The notes beneath the pieces were generated by a model that worked only from the letters and a program-made list of their open reading frames with translations, did not search any database and was not told the DNA's origin. Made by a program: the position numbers and the translations under genes. Below, one piece after another: positions 44,801 through 55,700 of a stretch of 64,000 bases of DNA (position 1 is the first letter of the stretch; every line of letters starts with the position of its first letter). The stretch is from positions 124,001 to 188,000 of the forward strand of contig WNNJ02001103.1 of the NCBI GenBank assembly GCA_012934845.2. The letters run 5' to 3'. This DNA is from Pomphorhynchus laevis (lineage: Eukaryota > Acanthocephala > Palaeacanthocephala > Echinorhynchida > Pomphorhynchidae).

Positions 44801-47800
44801 TATTAATTTATTAATAAAATAATTGGATTTAAATTAATATATAGTAATAATAATATTATAATAATAATAATTAATATATATAATAATAATTTAATATATA
44901 GAAATTAAAAATATATTTTTAAAGAGCAATTAAAGAAATACATGCATTTATTCGAGCAATAATAGAAAGAAAAATGGTTAAAAATAGTTAACAACAAATT
45001 AGAGAATTTAGAACTTGCCTATAGAAAATAGCACCAAGTGACCAGTAGTTTTTCATCATAAACAGAATGGATGTATAGTAGAATAACATCGCAATAGTGT
45101 CGTTAAACATTCGTAAAATAAATATCGATGTTATTCTATACGCAGTAAACGTTACAAGCAAAACTGTATAAGGAGCAACCTGGAAAAAAATTATGTAAAT
45201 ATGAATTAGGAAATTTCAGCAGACGAATATTAACCATAATTGATTAAGAGATAAAAAAATTTATAGAAATTTAAATTGATAAAAGAGACAACCGTGTTTT
45301 AAATAAAGCTAAATATTTAAATTGGATTAAATATTCATTCAAACATATTAATGTATATATTAATTTATATATTATAATATTAAATGTAGGTTATAAACAT
45401 AAAACATTTTAATTTATAATAATATTAATTGAGGCTATATGAATAAAATTAAAAATTTTACTCTGAGCTAAGTTTCTATTTAAACCTTGCATATTAAATT
45501 GTTGGCAAATATTTTATATTTAAAGATATCTCAACTTCCGTGTGTAATGGGCACTTTGGTCTTTTGGATTATGACAAAGTATATTATTTATTATCTATCC
45601 ATAAAAGTTTCCGCTAATGATTTTAAATTGTGCTGATTTATTTAAATTTTATATAGTTAATTAATTAAATGATTTTGAAGAAATACAATATCGTTACAAA
45701 TTGTTGCAATTCCCAAAATTTCATGAACACAAAATGTAATTTTCTGATAGAGTTTTATTTCATTTCTAATTATATTTTGTTGATTTATATATTTTACTAT
45801 TTTCTGCTTGATGTTATTTTTATAGTAACCTAGTTTAAAATATGTATCTATTAAATTATTTAACTGATTTTGAAGAAAGCTAATATCGTTACATATTGTT
45901 GCAATTCTTAAAATTTCAGATAAAAATTGTCTGAATTAAATACACATATATCATCAATGTATCGAAACATATATTTCATATATTTATATTGTTTAAATTT
46001 AGTTTTTACACAGTTATGAACAAATTCATATTCTATAAAGCTTAAAAACAAGTCAGCTATAATTGGGTTACTATTATATCCAATCGGAACATCTTTTATA
46101 TTTGCTTGAAGGTTTAATTTTTGTTAGATTGGCGTTATATGCCTATTTTTTCAAATATAATACTAGTGCTTCCTTAATATCTGCTAAATCTTAATTTGTA
46201 TAAGATATTAATATCTCTTAAATCTAGATTTGTAAACTCGTAAGTATTTATATTTATAAAATGTATTCCTTTTATATGTTCTTAAAATTCGTTTGTAGAA
46301 TTAATACTAAAATCGTGTTTTATACAAGTATTAATTTGTATTACCCTACAATATTTCTTGAAGTGTGCTTTAATGACTTTAAGTATTTTATTCATATAAA
46401 CAGAAAGTGGTTTTAATGTACATTTAAAAGCACTACATATAAACTTAGGTTTTATTGAATTTTTATGTAATTTTAAATTCCAATATAATATAGATATAGT
46501 TTTATTATCTGATTCAATGTTTATACCATTCGTATCCATTATAGAACAATGAATTGTGATAATTGTTTCTAAACTAAAATCACTATGTTCGCATGCTCTG
46601 GAAGGAACACTCGATTAAAGATGATCAGGAGGAACAGCAATGTTATCAGGTTTCAATCACTATTCCTTTTTATCCATTATAGAACAATGACTTGTGATAA
46701 TTGTTTCTAGACTTAAATCAATACTTTCAAATGTTGTGTTTATATTTAAATCAATAAAATTAACTTCTTCCATCAGTATATCATAATAAAGCTTTTTGAA
46801 TATGAAGACAAAGTTATTACTAGCTTTATCAATAGTTGTTATTATATAGTTATCCTTTAATTCTAATGTGATTATCTTTTAATTCTAATTTTTTTACCAT
46901 TCTTATCTATTATAGAACAGTGACTTGTAATAATTGTTTCCAAACTCAACTCACTACGTTCATATGTTGGATTTACATTTAAATCATTAGAATTAACCTA
47001 TTTCACTAGTATATCATAATAAAGCTTTTTGAATATGAAGACAAAGTTATTACTAGCTTTATCAATAGTTGTTATTATATAGTTATCCTTTAATTTAGTA
47101 AGTTCTTTATACATATCTTTATTAATTTTATCTTTTCTTTTATAATTGTTTGTTATTTTCATTTTATTTTTAATTTTATCAAATATATAATCTTTCCAAA
47201 TGTTTATCTTAGATATATTCGAGCTTTCACTATTAATCAGCTTACTAAAGTAATCATTTAAGTTATTATATAACGAACTGTAAATTTTATTTTTGTCGTT
47301 GTTGTTATTTAATCTATATTTATACCCTTTTGATAGCAGCTTTCTTAATTCACAATTTTTAATTAATTCTAGATTATATTAATTCCAATATAACATAGGT
47401 ATAGTTTTATTATCTGATTCAACCTTTATACCCTTTTTATCCATTGTAGAACTATGAATTGTAATAATTGTTTCTAAATCACTACATTCATATGTTGTGT
47501 TTATATTTAAATCATTATAATTAACTTATTTCATCAGTATATCATAATAAAGCTTTTGGCATATGAAGACAAAGTTATTACTTGCTTTATCAATAGTTGT
47601 TATTATATAGTTATCCTTTAATTTAGTAAGTTCTGTATACATATCTTTATTAATTTTATCTTTCCTTTTATAATTGTTTGTTATTTTCATTTTATTTTTA
47701 ATTTTATCAAATATATAATCTTTCCAAATGTTTATCTTAGATATATTCGAGCTTTCACTATTAATCAGCTTACTAAAGTAATCATTTAAGTTATTATATA

Positions 47801-49939
47801 ACGAACTGTAAATTTTATTTTTGTCGTTGTTGTTATTTAATTTATATATATCCTTTTAATAGCATGTTCCTTAATTCATTGTTTTTAATGAATTCTAATG
47901 GCGGTTACAACTTATTCCTTATTTTAGGAATATATCTAATATATGACGTTTTTTCTTTTTAAATGTTTATCTTTGATGTATTTAAGCTTTTACTATTAAT
48001 CAACTTATCAAAGTAAGCATTTAAGTCATTTTATATAGCGAATTGTAAATTTTATTTCTTTACTTTTAGAATTATTTAAAAGTCCGGCTATATTTATGTT
48101 ATCTATACATTTATTAATGAAGTTTATGGTTAATGTATATTTTCTATTGCTATTATTAACATTTATTGTACGATTATAGTATTTTGTATTACAATAACTG
48201 TCTATTATACAACTTAGCCTATCATAGTCGTTAATTAATTTTTGATTTATTGAACATATGATATCTTTAGAAAAACTTCTTATATTTACATAAAGATCTT
48301 TTTAGCTTATTATCTCTTAAAGTTGTTTTAATATTTCTAATTGTTCATAAATATACTTATCTTTTTTAATATTTTAAGTTTATTTTTCTTATTCCTTTTA
48401 TCATCATGACTTCTTGGCTTGCGTTTAACCGGATTATTATAATATAGTTGTTTATTATCTACTATACTACTTCTGCTAATATTTTTATTAAATTTTTCTT
48501 TTTTCCTAGTAGCGTTCTAAAAGTCTACCTGTATTTATGTTATCTATACATTTATGGTTTATGGTTAATGTATATTTTATTTTTGTCGTTGTTATTATTT
48601 AATCTATATTTATACCCTTTTGATAGCAGCTTTCTTAATTCACTATTTTCAATTAATTCTAGATTATGGGTACATATATGTTCATTTATTTTATCAAAAC
48701 TAAGACTTTTACAATTGCATTCTGTTTCTATGATGTTTCTAATATTATCGTTACATATTGATTTCAATTCTTTATTATAATTACAAATTTTTCGTCCTAA
48801 TGGTGGTAGGAGTTTATACCTTATTTTAGGAATATATTTACTTAAATCTGACTCTATTATTTCTTTACTTTTAGAATTATTTAAAAGTCTACCTATATTT
48901 ATATTATCTATACATTTATTAATGAAGTTTATGGTTAATGTATATTTTCTATTGTTATTATTAACATTTATTGTACGATTATAGTATTTTATATTACAAT
49001 AACTGTCTATTATACAACTTAGCCTATCATAGTCGTTAATTAATCTTTCATTAGTTAAACAAATGATATCTTTAGTCTTTGATTTTTTAATCTTTGATCT
49101 ATTGAACAAATAATATCTTTAGAAAATATATAAAAACATATTGTTACTTTTGAATGAGAGATTAAACGTTATTAAGAAATCCAAATGATTGACCAAAATC
49201 GAAAATATTTTAAAGTAAATTTTAACGTAGTAAATTTATTAAATAAACGATTCAGGTTTGTTTATTCAGTCTATTTATTCAGTCTATTTTTAAATAATTA
49301 CAAGAATTAAAATCGACAAATAATAATAGACAATGATAAGCTAAAAATTTACTTACTCTTCTGTTGTATATTCTGTAGACAACTGCAAGAAAACAAGCAT
49401 AAATCGTAACAAAAATACACTGTCCTTTGAAAATATTCGTTCCATTTTCAGTAAGCTTGTATAGCAATGAATAAACATAGAGAAAACCTGCTGGATATCT
49501 AAATGAAACATTATAAAACATTATAATTGTATTTAAATTTAAGCATACACTAAGGGGCCAGTGTCTCCCTTAAGTTGATAGTAGTCTAATGTACCATTTA
49601 AAAAGATTTCAACCTGCTGCATATACGTCTTCCAGTCAATTTCAGTGTCTTCAGAAGAAGATAGACAGCCAACTATAGAGCATAAATGACGTGATAAAAC
49701 TTACAAGGAACTTTACGAACAACCATGACAGAAATCGCCACTGAGCACAACCATATAACAACTAAAAAAGCTGGACCACAAATTCGGCTATCGAATAAAT
49801 TGTTCCAACAATTTAACGAAAAGGTCGACACTGTGGAGAGAAATGAATTCCTATCATCGGTTTGTTTGTCGTGCACTTCAGAATTGCCGTTTACTCGATG
49901 TACAGTGTCGCTTACTTGCCGCCTCCGTACTTTAAACAT
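38717..49939 (-). CDS. ALG3: ALG3, dolichyl-P-Man:Man5GlcNAc2-PP-dolichol alpha-1,3-mannosyltransferase, nine exons
   Basis: Known role: ER-lumenal step that adds the first Dol-P-Man mannose to the N-glycan precursor; multipass ER membrane protein. Seen: nine minus-strand exons whose phases all agree, encoding about 437 residues (human 438). Family landmarks in order: [91 protein letters not shown] and [11 protein letters not shown]. Exon 4 contains one extra T (TTTTATTTT, about 45116-45124) that shifts the frame; everything else is intact, so an assembly or homopolymer error is at least as likely as a dead gene. Intron 4 has a GC donor. Introns 3, 6 and 8 carry a Penelope-like cluster, an RT relic, a LINE tail and a relic of exon 9. 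Confidence 0.9.
39072..39592. repeat. Pair of roughly 90-bp direct repeats 430 bp apart
   Basis: AAAGTCACC(G/T)T(T/-)..., GATCTAGCAACTATTCAA and AGATAATTAAGCATCCAT occur at about 39072-39160 and 39502-39592. The 340 bp between them is less AT-rich than the surroundings and has no clear frame. It lies in ALG3 intron 8. It could be part of a tandem repeat or the ends of a small element. Confidence 0.65.
39815..40035 (-). mobile_element. LINE ORF2 C-terminal scrap
   Basis: The minus strand reads [20 protein letters not shown], then [13 protein letters not shown], the basic tail found after the RT in RTE/Jockey-type LINEs (PRGRPRxRW...W..L..DR). It is an isolated 220-bp fragment in ALG3 intron 8. 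Confidence 0.65.
40742..40832 (-). pseudogene. Relic duplicate of ALG3 exon 9 inside intron 8
   Basis: The minus strand reads [11 protein letters not shown], then [12 protein letters not shown], matching [11 protein letters not shown] and [11 protein letters not shown] of the real exon 9 with substitutions and small gaps. The AG in front of it (ATCAG) is not aligned with the original acceptor. It has decayed past use as an alternative last exon. Confidence 0.75.
41349..41502 (-). CDS. ALG3: ALG3 exon 8
   Basis: 154 bp. Encodes [20 protein letters not shown] and [11 protein letters not shown], the best-conserved stretch of the family. Donor GTAAGT. Confidence 0.92.
41546..41604 (-). CDS. ALG3: ALG3 exon 7, 59 bp
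   Basis: A short, basic exon ([17 protein letters not shown]) between acceptor TTTAAACAG and donor GTAATA. It corresponds to the poorly conserved charged loop before the SNFIGI motif. Phase fits both neighbours. Confidence 0.7.
41798..42492 (+). mobile_element. Retroelement RT C-terminal relic of uncertain family, in ALG3 intron 6
   Basis: Two overlapping-register frames (41798-42022 and 42022-42492) read [14 protein letters not shown], then [16 protein letters not shown], and near the end [19 protein letters not shown]. This combination (P-H-A-A-Y ... L-G-G-L-G-I ... SSWL..LPL..H.F.L) occurs in the region after the RT of a widespread group of invertebrate retroelement proteins whose family I cannot name with certainty. 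A stop separates the frames. It lies opposite to ALG3. Confidence 0.55.
42513..42700. repeat. Imperfect tandem duplication of about 90 bp
   Basis: ATTGATAAGAATGCAGTTTT with flanking TTTATTTA(C/T)AT..AAGGAATTTGG(C/T)ATTT occurs twice in a row just after the RT relic. Confidence 0.55.
43119..43330 (-). CDS. ALG3: ALG3 exon 6
   Basis: 212 bp. Encodes [28 protein letters not shown] and [11 protein letters not shown] plus a membrane span. The donor chosen (GTTTGT at 43118) is the one whose phase fits exon 7; a GTAAAT 14 bases further would break the frame. Confidence 0.85.
43379..43499 (-). CDS. ALG3: ALG3 exon 5
   Basis: 121 bp, phase 2 in, phase 0 out. Encodes [20 protein letters not shown], ending CALVQ before donor GTTTTT. 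The next intron is only 48 bp. Confidence 0.9.
43637..44062. repeat. Short direct repeat pair and a hairpin in ALG3 intron 4
   Basis: ATTCATTTGAGTGTAAATTT with following GTCGAAAATGAAGAACG occurs at about 43643 and 44024. Between them ATTAAGTTGATAAT pairs with ATTATCAACTTAAT (43928-43970). Confidence 0.6.
45019..45180 (-). CDS. ALG3: ALG3 exon 4, with one-base frame conflict
   Basis: 162 bp where 161 would keep the frame. [20 protein letters not shown] is followed, one base shifted, by [14 protein letters not shown] and WSLGAIFY. The acceptor is TTTTTTCCAG and the donor is AG|GCAAGT (GC type). The extra T lies in a T-run at about 45116-45124. Confidence 0.85.
45750..49109 (-). mobile_element. 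Cluster of decayed Penelope-like retroelement copies in ALG3 intron 3
   Basis: Minus-strand landmarks: an N-terminal region at 48552-49109 with [20 protein letters not shown] and [15 protein letters not shown] fingers at 46282-46539 with [20 protein letters not shown] and [16 protein letters not shown]; and the catalytic YIDD box (YMFRYIDDI) at about 45945-45970. The LHK.P...R.I...C.TKPLS and YIDD pattern is that of Penelope-like elements. Several segments recur within the cluster (see the repeat entry), so it is several overlapping or head-to-tail copies, as this class often leaves. No intact ORF remains. Confidence 0.7.
46530..49060. repeat. Internal repeats of the Penelope-like cluster
   Basis: AAGACAAAGTTATTACTAGC and about 60 flanking bases occur near 46800, 47037 and 47565. 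A roughly 240-bp block at 47098-47340 recurs almost unchanged at 47622-47860 (period about 524). Another roughly 180-bp block at 48060-48240 recurs at 48880-49060. The short block ATAGAACAATGA...TGATAATTGTTTCTA occurs four times. Confidence 0.8.
49357..49498 (-). CDS. ALG3: ALG3 exon 3
   Basis: 142 bp, phase 2 in, phase 0 out. Encodes [15 protein letters not shown] and ends YRIYNRR before donor GTAAGT. Confidence 0.9.
49549..49648 (-). CDS. ALG3: ALG3 exon 2
   Basis: 100 bp, phase 1 in, phase 2 out. Encodes [14 protein letters not shown] (acidic first lumenal loop typical of the family) to GDTGPLV. Donor GTATGC. Confidence 0.9.
49705..49939 (-). CDS. ALG3: ALG3 exon 1
   Basis: ATG at 49939, 78 codons plus one base, donor GTAAGT. 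Encodes the cytosolic N-terminus and the first membrane span ([18 protein letters not shown]). Confidence 0.85.
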
Positions 49940-50209
49940 TAAATTTAAAGCGTCGTGATTTTGCTAGTGCTTTAACAACCCAACAACGTCAAAGTTAATT
50001 CGATCTAAACTGTCAAAATAGTTTTGGAATTAAACGTAAAATGAAAAATATAAAACAGCATTATTTCGAAAGCATTGCGCAAAAAATTGATTTTAATTCG
50101 TGTCTTTATGCATTAAATATATATATATCATAGATTATGTAATTAATTTTTAGAAGATTATAGAACTATATTAAGTGAATAATATTTAGTTAAATACCAC
50201 CTATTTCCG
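49940..50209. other. Upstream flank of ALG3
   Basis: This is the expected promoter region for ALG3 (transcribed leftward). No specific site is distinguishable. Confidence 0.35.
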
Positions 50210-50640
50210 GTTCTCATATTTTGCATAACGGAAGGTATTAGTAAGATAGATACGTGCTGCTTATTTTGCTTTGGACCGAGGATAATCATATTACGAGATA
50301 TTTAATTTTTAATTAAAAAATAATAATTAAAAATAAAAATGTGTAGTGCATATTACGACCTGAAACGTTAAAAACCTTATCAATAGACAATTGTTCATAA
50401 CATATAAAATATATTATAACATATATATATGTTATATTAAAATACATATAACATATATTTTTTGGGTTACCAAATTTTGCATAACGGAAGATATTAGTAA
50501 GATACGTACGATTCGGATTTTAACCGATGATAATCATATTTCGAGATATTTGATTTTTAATTTTTTAGAACAGATAAAATATTACGACCTGAAACGTTAA
50601 AAACCTCATTAATAGACTATTGTTCATAACATATAAAAAG
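50210..50640. repeat. Tandem duplication, two copies of about 180-220 bp
   Basis: TTTTGCATAACGGAAG(G/A)TATTAGTAAGATA... to ATTACGACCTGAAACGTTAA and TTGTTCATAACATATAAAA occur at 50217-50412 and 50474-50640. Copies differ by small insertions of A/T runs. Confidence 0.8.
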
Positions 50641-51249
50641 TATATAAAGTAAAAGTTAACAAAAAAATTTATTATAAAAATTATTTTTTGAGATGAAAAC
50701 TTTTTTTCTCAAATATTTCAATTATGGACATAACGATTTTTCATATGTGAATCAGCAGTAGGGTATACCAACTATCAAAATTTTAGATCAATTCGACTCC
50801 CATATGAAGAGAAATATAATGTATAATCGAAATGATTCAATACGACAAATTTCAAACCAAGTACTCTTGAATGTCGAAATAAAATGTCGACTTTTTGTTT
50901 CTATTTCCAGGACATGGAAAACCGTGCATATTTAAATGTAATTCACATTTTGTTTATTTTTGAGTATTATAAAAAAAGTTTGTCTTTATGAGACCGTCAT
51001 ATACTAACATATATATAAAATAATAACTATTCGAATAATATAATAATATAATTTTTTATTAATCGATTGTTCACTCGTTGATTTATTAGTTAACGTCAAA
51101 TTTTCAATAGCTAACTGTTATTCAATAAATAATAAATAAAGATTTTCTTAAAAAAACTATATAACCAATAAAAATCTATAAAGTTAAAAATACAAGAAAA
51201 ACACGTAGGTCATGAAGTCAAAAAATAGATCAATTTTTAGTCTCCATAT
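50641..51249. other. AT-rich spacer
   Basis: No gene. The stretch at 51060-51130 (TTGTTCACTCGTTGATTTATTAGTTAACGTC..., cut) resembles the arms of the hairpin element at 4978-5146 and may be a relic of it. Confidence 0.35.
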
Positions 51250-51510
51250 ATAAATTACGGCCTCAGGTCCAGCGGGATCTGAGCCTTCCAGCCAATCTCA
51301 CACGCCGCCCTCCGATTGAATCATCCGGAGTGTTTCACACCCCCTAAGAGTCTAATCGAAGCGGTTTATTCTCGGTAATATCGAGATGAGGAGCTTGAGA
51401 AACCTTAGTTTTTGCTCTGGGGGACGTCCTCTGGAAAAGAAGACTAATCCCGAGATAGCCCAAGTATCCACAGAGGCGCATTTGGGTTTTCCCGTTATTC
51501 TCATCTGGAC
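51250..51510 (-). mobile_element. Family A LINE 3' module, second solo copy
   Basis: It matches 37795-38100 closely, sharing GAAAAGAAGACTAATCCCGA and GATAGCCCAAGT, and 17270-17565. The minus-strand frame GISLLFQRTSPRAKTKVSQA is the damaged C-terminal tail. As at 37795, no other LINE sequence adjoins it. Confidence 0.65.
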
Positions 51511-52194
51511 AAAAACACTCACAAACATTTACAATAAAAGTGTTCAAAGGTTGTTAGTAGTACGGTTACTATAGCGCAGCAATTCAAACGACTAGATGTG
51601 ACACTCTTTTTGTTAAAAACATAAAAATACAATGCACAATGTACGACGAAAATAGATGCAATAAAATTAATTTAAAAATAAGTTAATTCTAAATTGACTA
51701 AAAACAAAATATATAATATACAATAAATAATAAATTAAGCAAAACAAATAATAATTCTAAAATATTTGTTATTAAAATATCTGATTTATTATTGATTAAT
51801 ATATTCTTATTCATTAAAATGCGTCTTGTATATTTCTTTCTGAAACAATATTTTTCACTGAAATCGCTTTACTTTACCGAATGACATATAATTATCATTG
51901 TTTAAGGTATTATCAATAACCACTCCTGATCAGTTCCTTTTTAACATCATTTTAATGCTGGCAAACACGCTTGGGTAACCCCTGTACAGATTGACCTATA
52001 ACACCCCATCATTCTCACAAGGTATTTCATTTACAGCACCATACTAATTGTAATGCGGTGTGAGTTTAAATATAGTTTTTATTTTGAGCATTTTCTTTTA
52101 TTATAAACAACCATATTATTCGTGCTATTTTTAACATTCAGTTCAACCATCGTCAATATAGGATTCAACCGTATATTGTGTATCCAAAACCCAT
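51511..52194. other. Spacer
   Basis: AT-rich, with a slightly GC-richer stretch at 51950-52040 that could not be assigned. No gene. Confidence 0.35.
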
Positions 52195-52445
52195 GATTAG
52201 CCTTTGCCGATGATGAAAAACTATGGTGCATTAGAGATAGTAAACTGGATGCTAAACTGTTGCAGAACGACCTTGACAGCATTTATGAATGGAGTGAAGC
52301 AACGCAGATGAAGTTAATTATAAGCAAATGGGTATGTATGAGGTTAGGTAGCGTTGGGATCGATCATAGTTACCACATTGGAGGAAAGATACTATTGTCA
52401 GAACAAAAGGATTTGGGTGTAATAAAAAAAAAGCTTAAAAAAGTT
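52195..52445 (+). mobile_element. CR1-like LINE RT scrap
   Basis: The plus strand reads AFADDEKLWCIRDS, then LLQNDLDSIYEWSEATQMKL and LSEQKDLGV. It corresponds to the RT motif C and following region of family C (AFADDLKL...EIYQWSEATGMKI) but is much diverged. Only about 250 bp remain. Confidence 0.75.
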
Positions 52446-52781
52446 TGAAAATAATTAACATACAAAGTCTGTGAGATAAAATAACATACAATCGTCGCCT
52501 CGCTCCGCTCGTTGACAGAATACATATCAAATTCTTAACAAGTTTAAAGAATTCTTGATTACTAACTACTTACAATATACACATCAAAATTCGTCTAAAT
52601 TACAAAGTAAGCTACTCAACTTAGAATAATCAACTTTGAATGAGAGATCACACGCATTTTTCAAGTTACCTGATTGACTGACTTTATTATTAGTATTACA
52701 AGTTATAGCCAAATGGCTGTGTCAACTGATCACATAGGAAATAAAAAAGAAAAGAAAAGAAGAAAAAAAAGTTAATAGCGG

Positions 52782-55700
52782 TTACATAATATTGTATACA
52801 TTCGGAATGCCATGATCGTTAATCCACTGACGAAGTTGAACTTTAAATTGAGATAAGTCCTTGGTACATGCTATTTCTCCTGGCAACGTGTTCCAGGCGT
52901 TTAATGCTCGATGTGAGAGCCTAGCCAAACTCACTACTTTACCGTGGGGAAACTTAAATAGTTTCAACGGGTGGCCACGATGCGTCTGAGAACAAACTTT
53001 AACATAGCACGAGGGAAAACCATCTATCCCATTAACCATTCGCCATAATGCAACAAGGTCTAGGTAATATAGCCTCTGACCCAAAGATGGTATCTTTAGA
53101 AATTCAAGCCGCTCACGATATGAATATGATCCATCCATACACATTCGAGAACCTCTACGAAGGATTGACTCTAATCTATTGAACTCTTTCTTAGTGTTTG
53201 GAAAAACTGCTTGCACGCAGTACTCTATATGCGGGCGAACAAGAGCGCAGTAAAGCCGTTTGAAGACGTATGGATTAATACGATTAAAGCATTTTTGACG
53301 CAGTACATAGCTCGCAAAGTCCTTGCTATAGGCAAACTCTGTATTTGATCGGGATTTCAATGTCCTATGCGCCATGACACCCAGATCCCTATACTCCATG
53401 ACGACATTAAGAATTGAAGTTCCGAGGCGAAAACGACGGTCATCGCAACGCCTTCCTAATTTAATGTGGCCGCATTTGTCAACATTGATCTTCATACCAG
53501 TAGCCTCACTCCATTGGTATATTTCATAAGGGTCTTCCTGCAGGGAAATGCCAAGCGGATCAATATCATCTACAGACCATATTTTGAGGTCTTCAGCAAA
53601 AGCAAGACAGGGACTCTGAATCCGCAGCAACAAATCGTTAAGGAACACAATAAACAGCAGAGGTCCTAGTACGGTACCCTGCGGAACACCACAGTAAACG
53701 CGTCTGGAAGTGGAAAGATGGGTGCCAACTCTCACTCTAAAAAATCGATTACGTAGGAAATCTTGAATCCAATTACACAACATTACAGGAATACCGTAGT
53801 TAAATAGTAATGCTACCAAGCTCTCATGCGGCACCCGATCGAATGCTCTTGAAAATGCAATGAATACCACATTAATTGATTGGCCGAGACTGACCGCCTC
53901 AACCCACATTTCGCGTGAAGTCAATAAGTTTGTTAAGCAGGAACGACCAGGGAGGAAACCGTGCTGAGAAGACGACATTATTCCGAGTTCCATCAAGTGA
54001 TGCCTGATCCGGGTGGCGATCAACTTTTCAAGCACTTTGCATAGAGAACTAGTCAGGCTGATTGGTCTATAGTCAGTACAAGCCGTTGCAATGGTTTTCT
54101 TTGGGATCGGAACTACGATATCAGTTTTCCAGACTTCAGGAACACATCCACTGGTCAAACTGTTCTCAAAAATAGCAAGAAGGGAATAAGCCAAATATCT
54201 AGATAAATTCTTCAAGAGAAACGGAGAAATGTCATCAGGGGCAGTAGAGCTAAATGGGTCAAGCTGATCAAGCTGACTTACAATCTCACTAATCGTTACT
54301 GGAATAAAACGCGAAGATTGCTTTAATGCTACACCGTGCGAAGTGATAGAAGCTCTTTGTGAATTATTTGTCGGTAGCGAAAAAGACGTACCAAGGCATT
54401 CCACAATACCACTCTGAGAAGTTATCATACATCCCTCCGCATTAAGGACATACTTGATTTCTGTATTAAGGGTTCTGTTGCGACGAACATAGGCCCAGAA
54501 TAGTTTTGGATTTCGTGTTACATTATTAGCGATAGACGATTCGAATGCACATCGTTTTGTTGCTTTCACTCTAGTACAAAGATTTCGAACATATTTATAT
54601 CTGGCAGAGAAACCAGAGTCAGAACGCTGAAGCTTCCATAAACAATTTCTTGAACTTATTAGTTTTCTGACGTTGGAATCTATCCATGTAGGTGACATAG
54701 CAGCATAAGAGGATTCGCGCATAGGGGCAAGAATATCAGATAATTTATGTAGGTAATCAGTGATCATATTCAATGATAGCTTGTCCGTGTTCATAAAAGT
54801 ACACGGGAATTGGTTGTAAACTCTCAAAACATCTTCTCTTCTCACTTTCGACCAATGACGTTTGTAAGTTTTTGAACAAGGTGGACAGAATCTGGAATAA
54901 GGGACAGCCGTCAAGGAGAGCAAGCAGTGGTCACTACTTCCTAAAGGAGGGAGATGATCAACTTTGATTATGTCTCCTACATATCTGGAAAACACCAGAT
55001 CAAGTACCGAATCCGATCTTGAAGTTAAGCAAGTTGGCTCTTGTACATGCTGAATCAGCATGAGTTCCTCAGCAAGGAACTCAGATATTTCCCTTTCCGT
55101 GGAACTACCATCAGAAAAGACATAGTCTGACCATCTAGATCGTGGAAGATTAAAATCGCCCAAAAGAATAAAGTGAGGGGAGGAACATACCGATTGTAGA
55201 ATAAGTTTTAGTTGATCAGTGTCTGCAATTACTGACGGAGATCGATACACGACGCAAAAATTCATACTGGTCGCTGAGTGATCAATACGGAAGCATAGAG
55301 TCTCAAACGACCCACAAGGGTCACAAATATTCAACACCTCAGATACGAGGAAATTTTCTCTGACATACGCGGCGACACCGCCACCTCGCCTACCTGATAT
55401 CCTTTCGCTTCGTAAAAGGCGAAATCCATGAAAGTTCACAGTGGTATCGACAATATATTGATGCAACCAGGATTCAGCAACGCAGAAAATGTCATACGAA
55501 TGAGAAAGCATGTGATACTTCAACTCCACTATTTGAGCAGGCAAACTACGAAGATTAGAATACCCAATCGATAAATAGCGTGTAGGTTGTGGTAAGGGAT
55601 TACTAGGAACGGTGAATAATTTGTTGAATGAAACTAAGTGTCCCAGATCAGAATCGAAACTAACGCAATTGAAGAGTTGCGATGAATGACTTTTGAAACT

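Noticed and set aside
49279-49939. Hydrophobic minus-strand frames first read as insect chemoreceptor exons
   Set aside because: Joining by splice phase gives [14 protein letters not shown] and [12 protein letters not shown], specific to ALG3.
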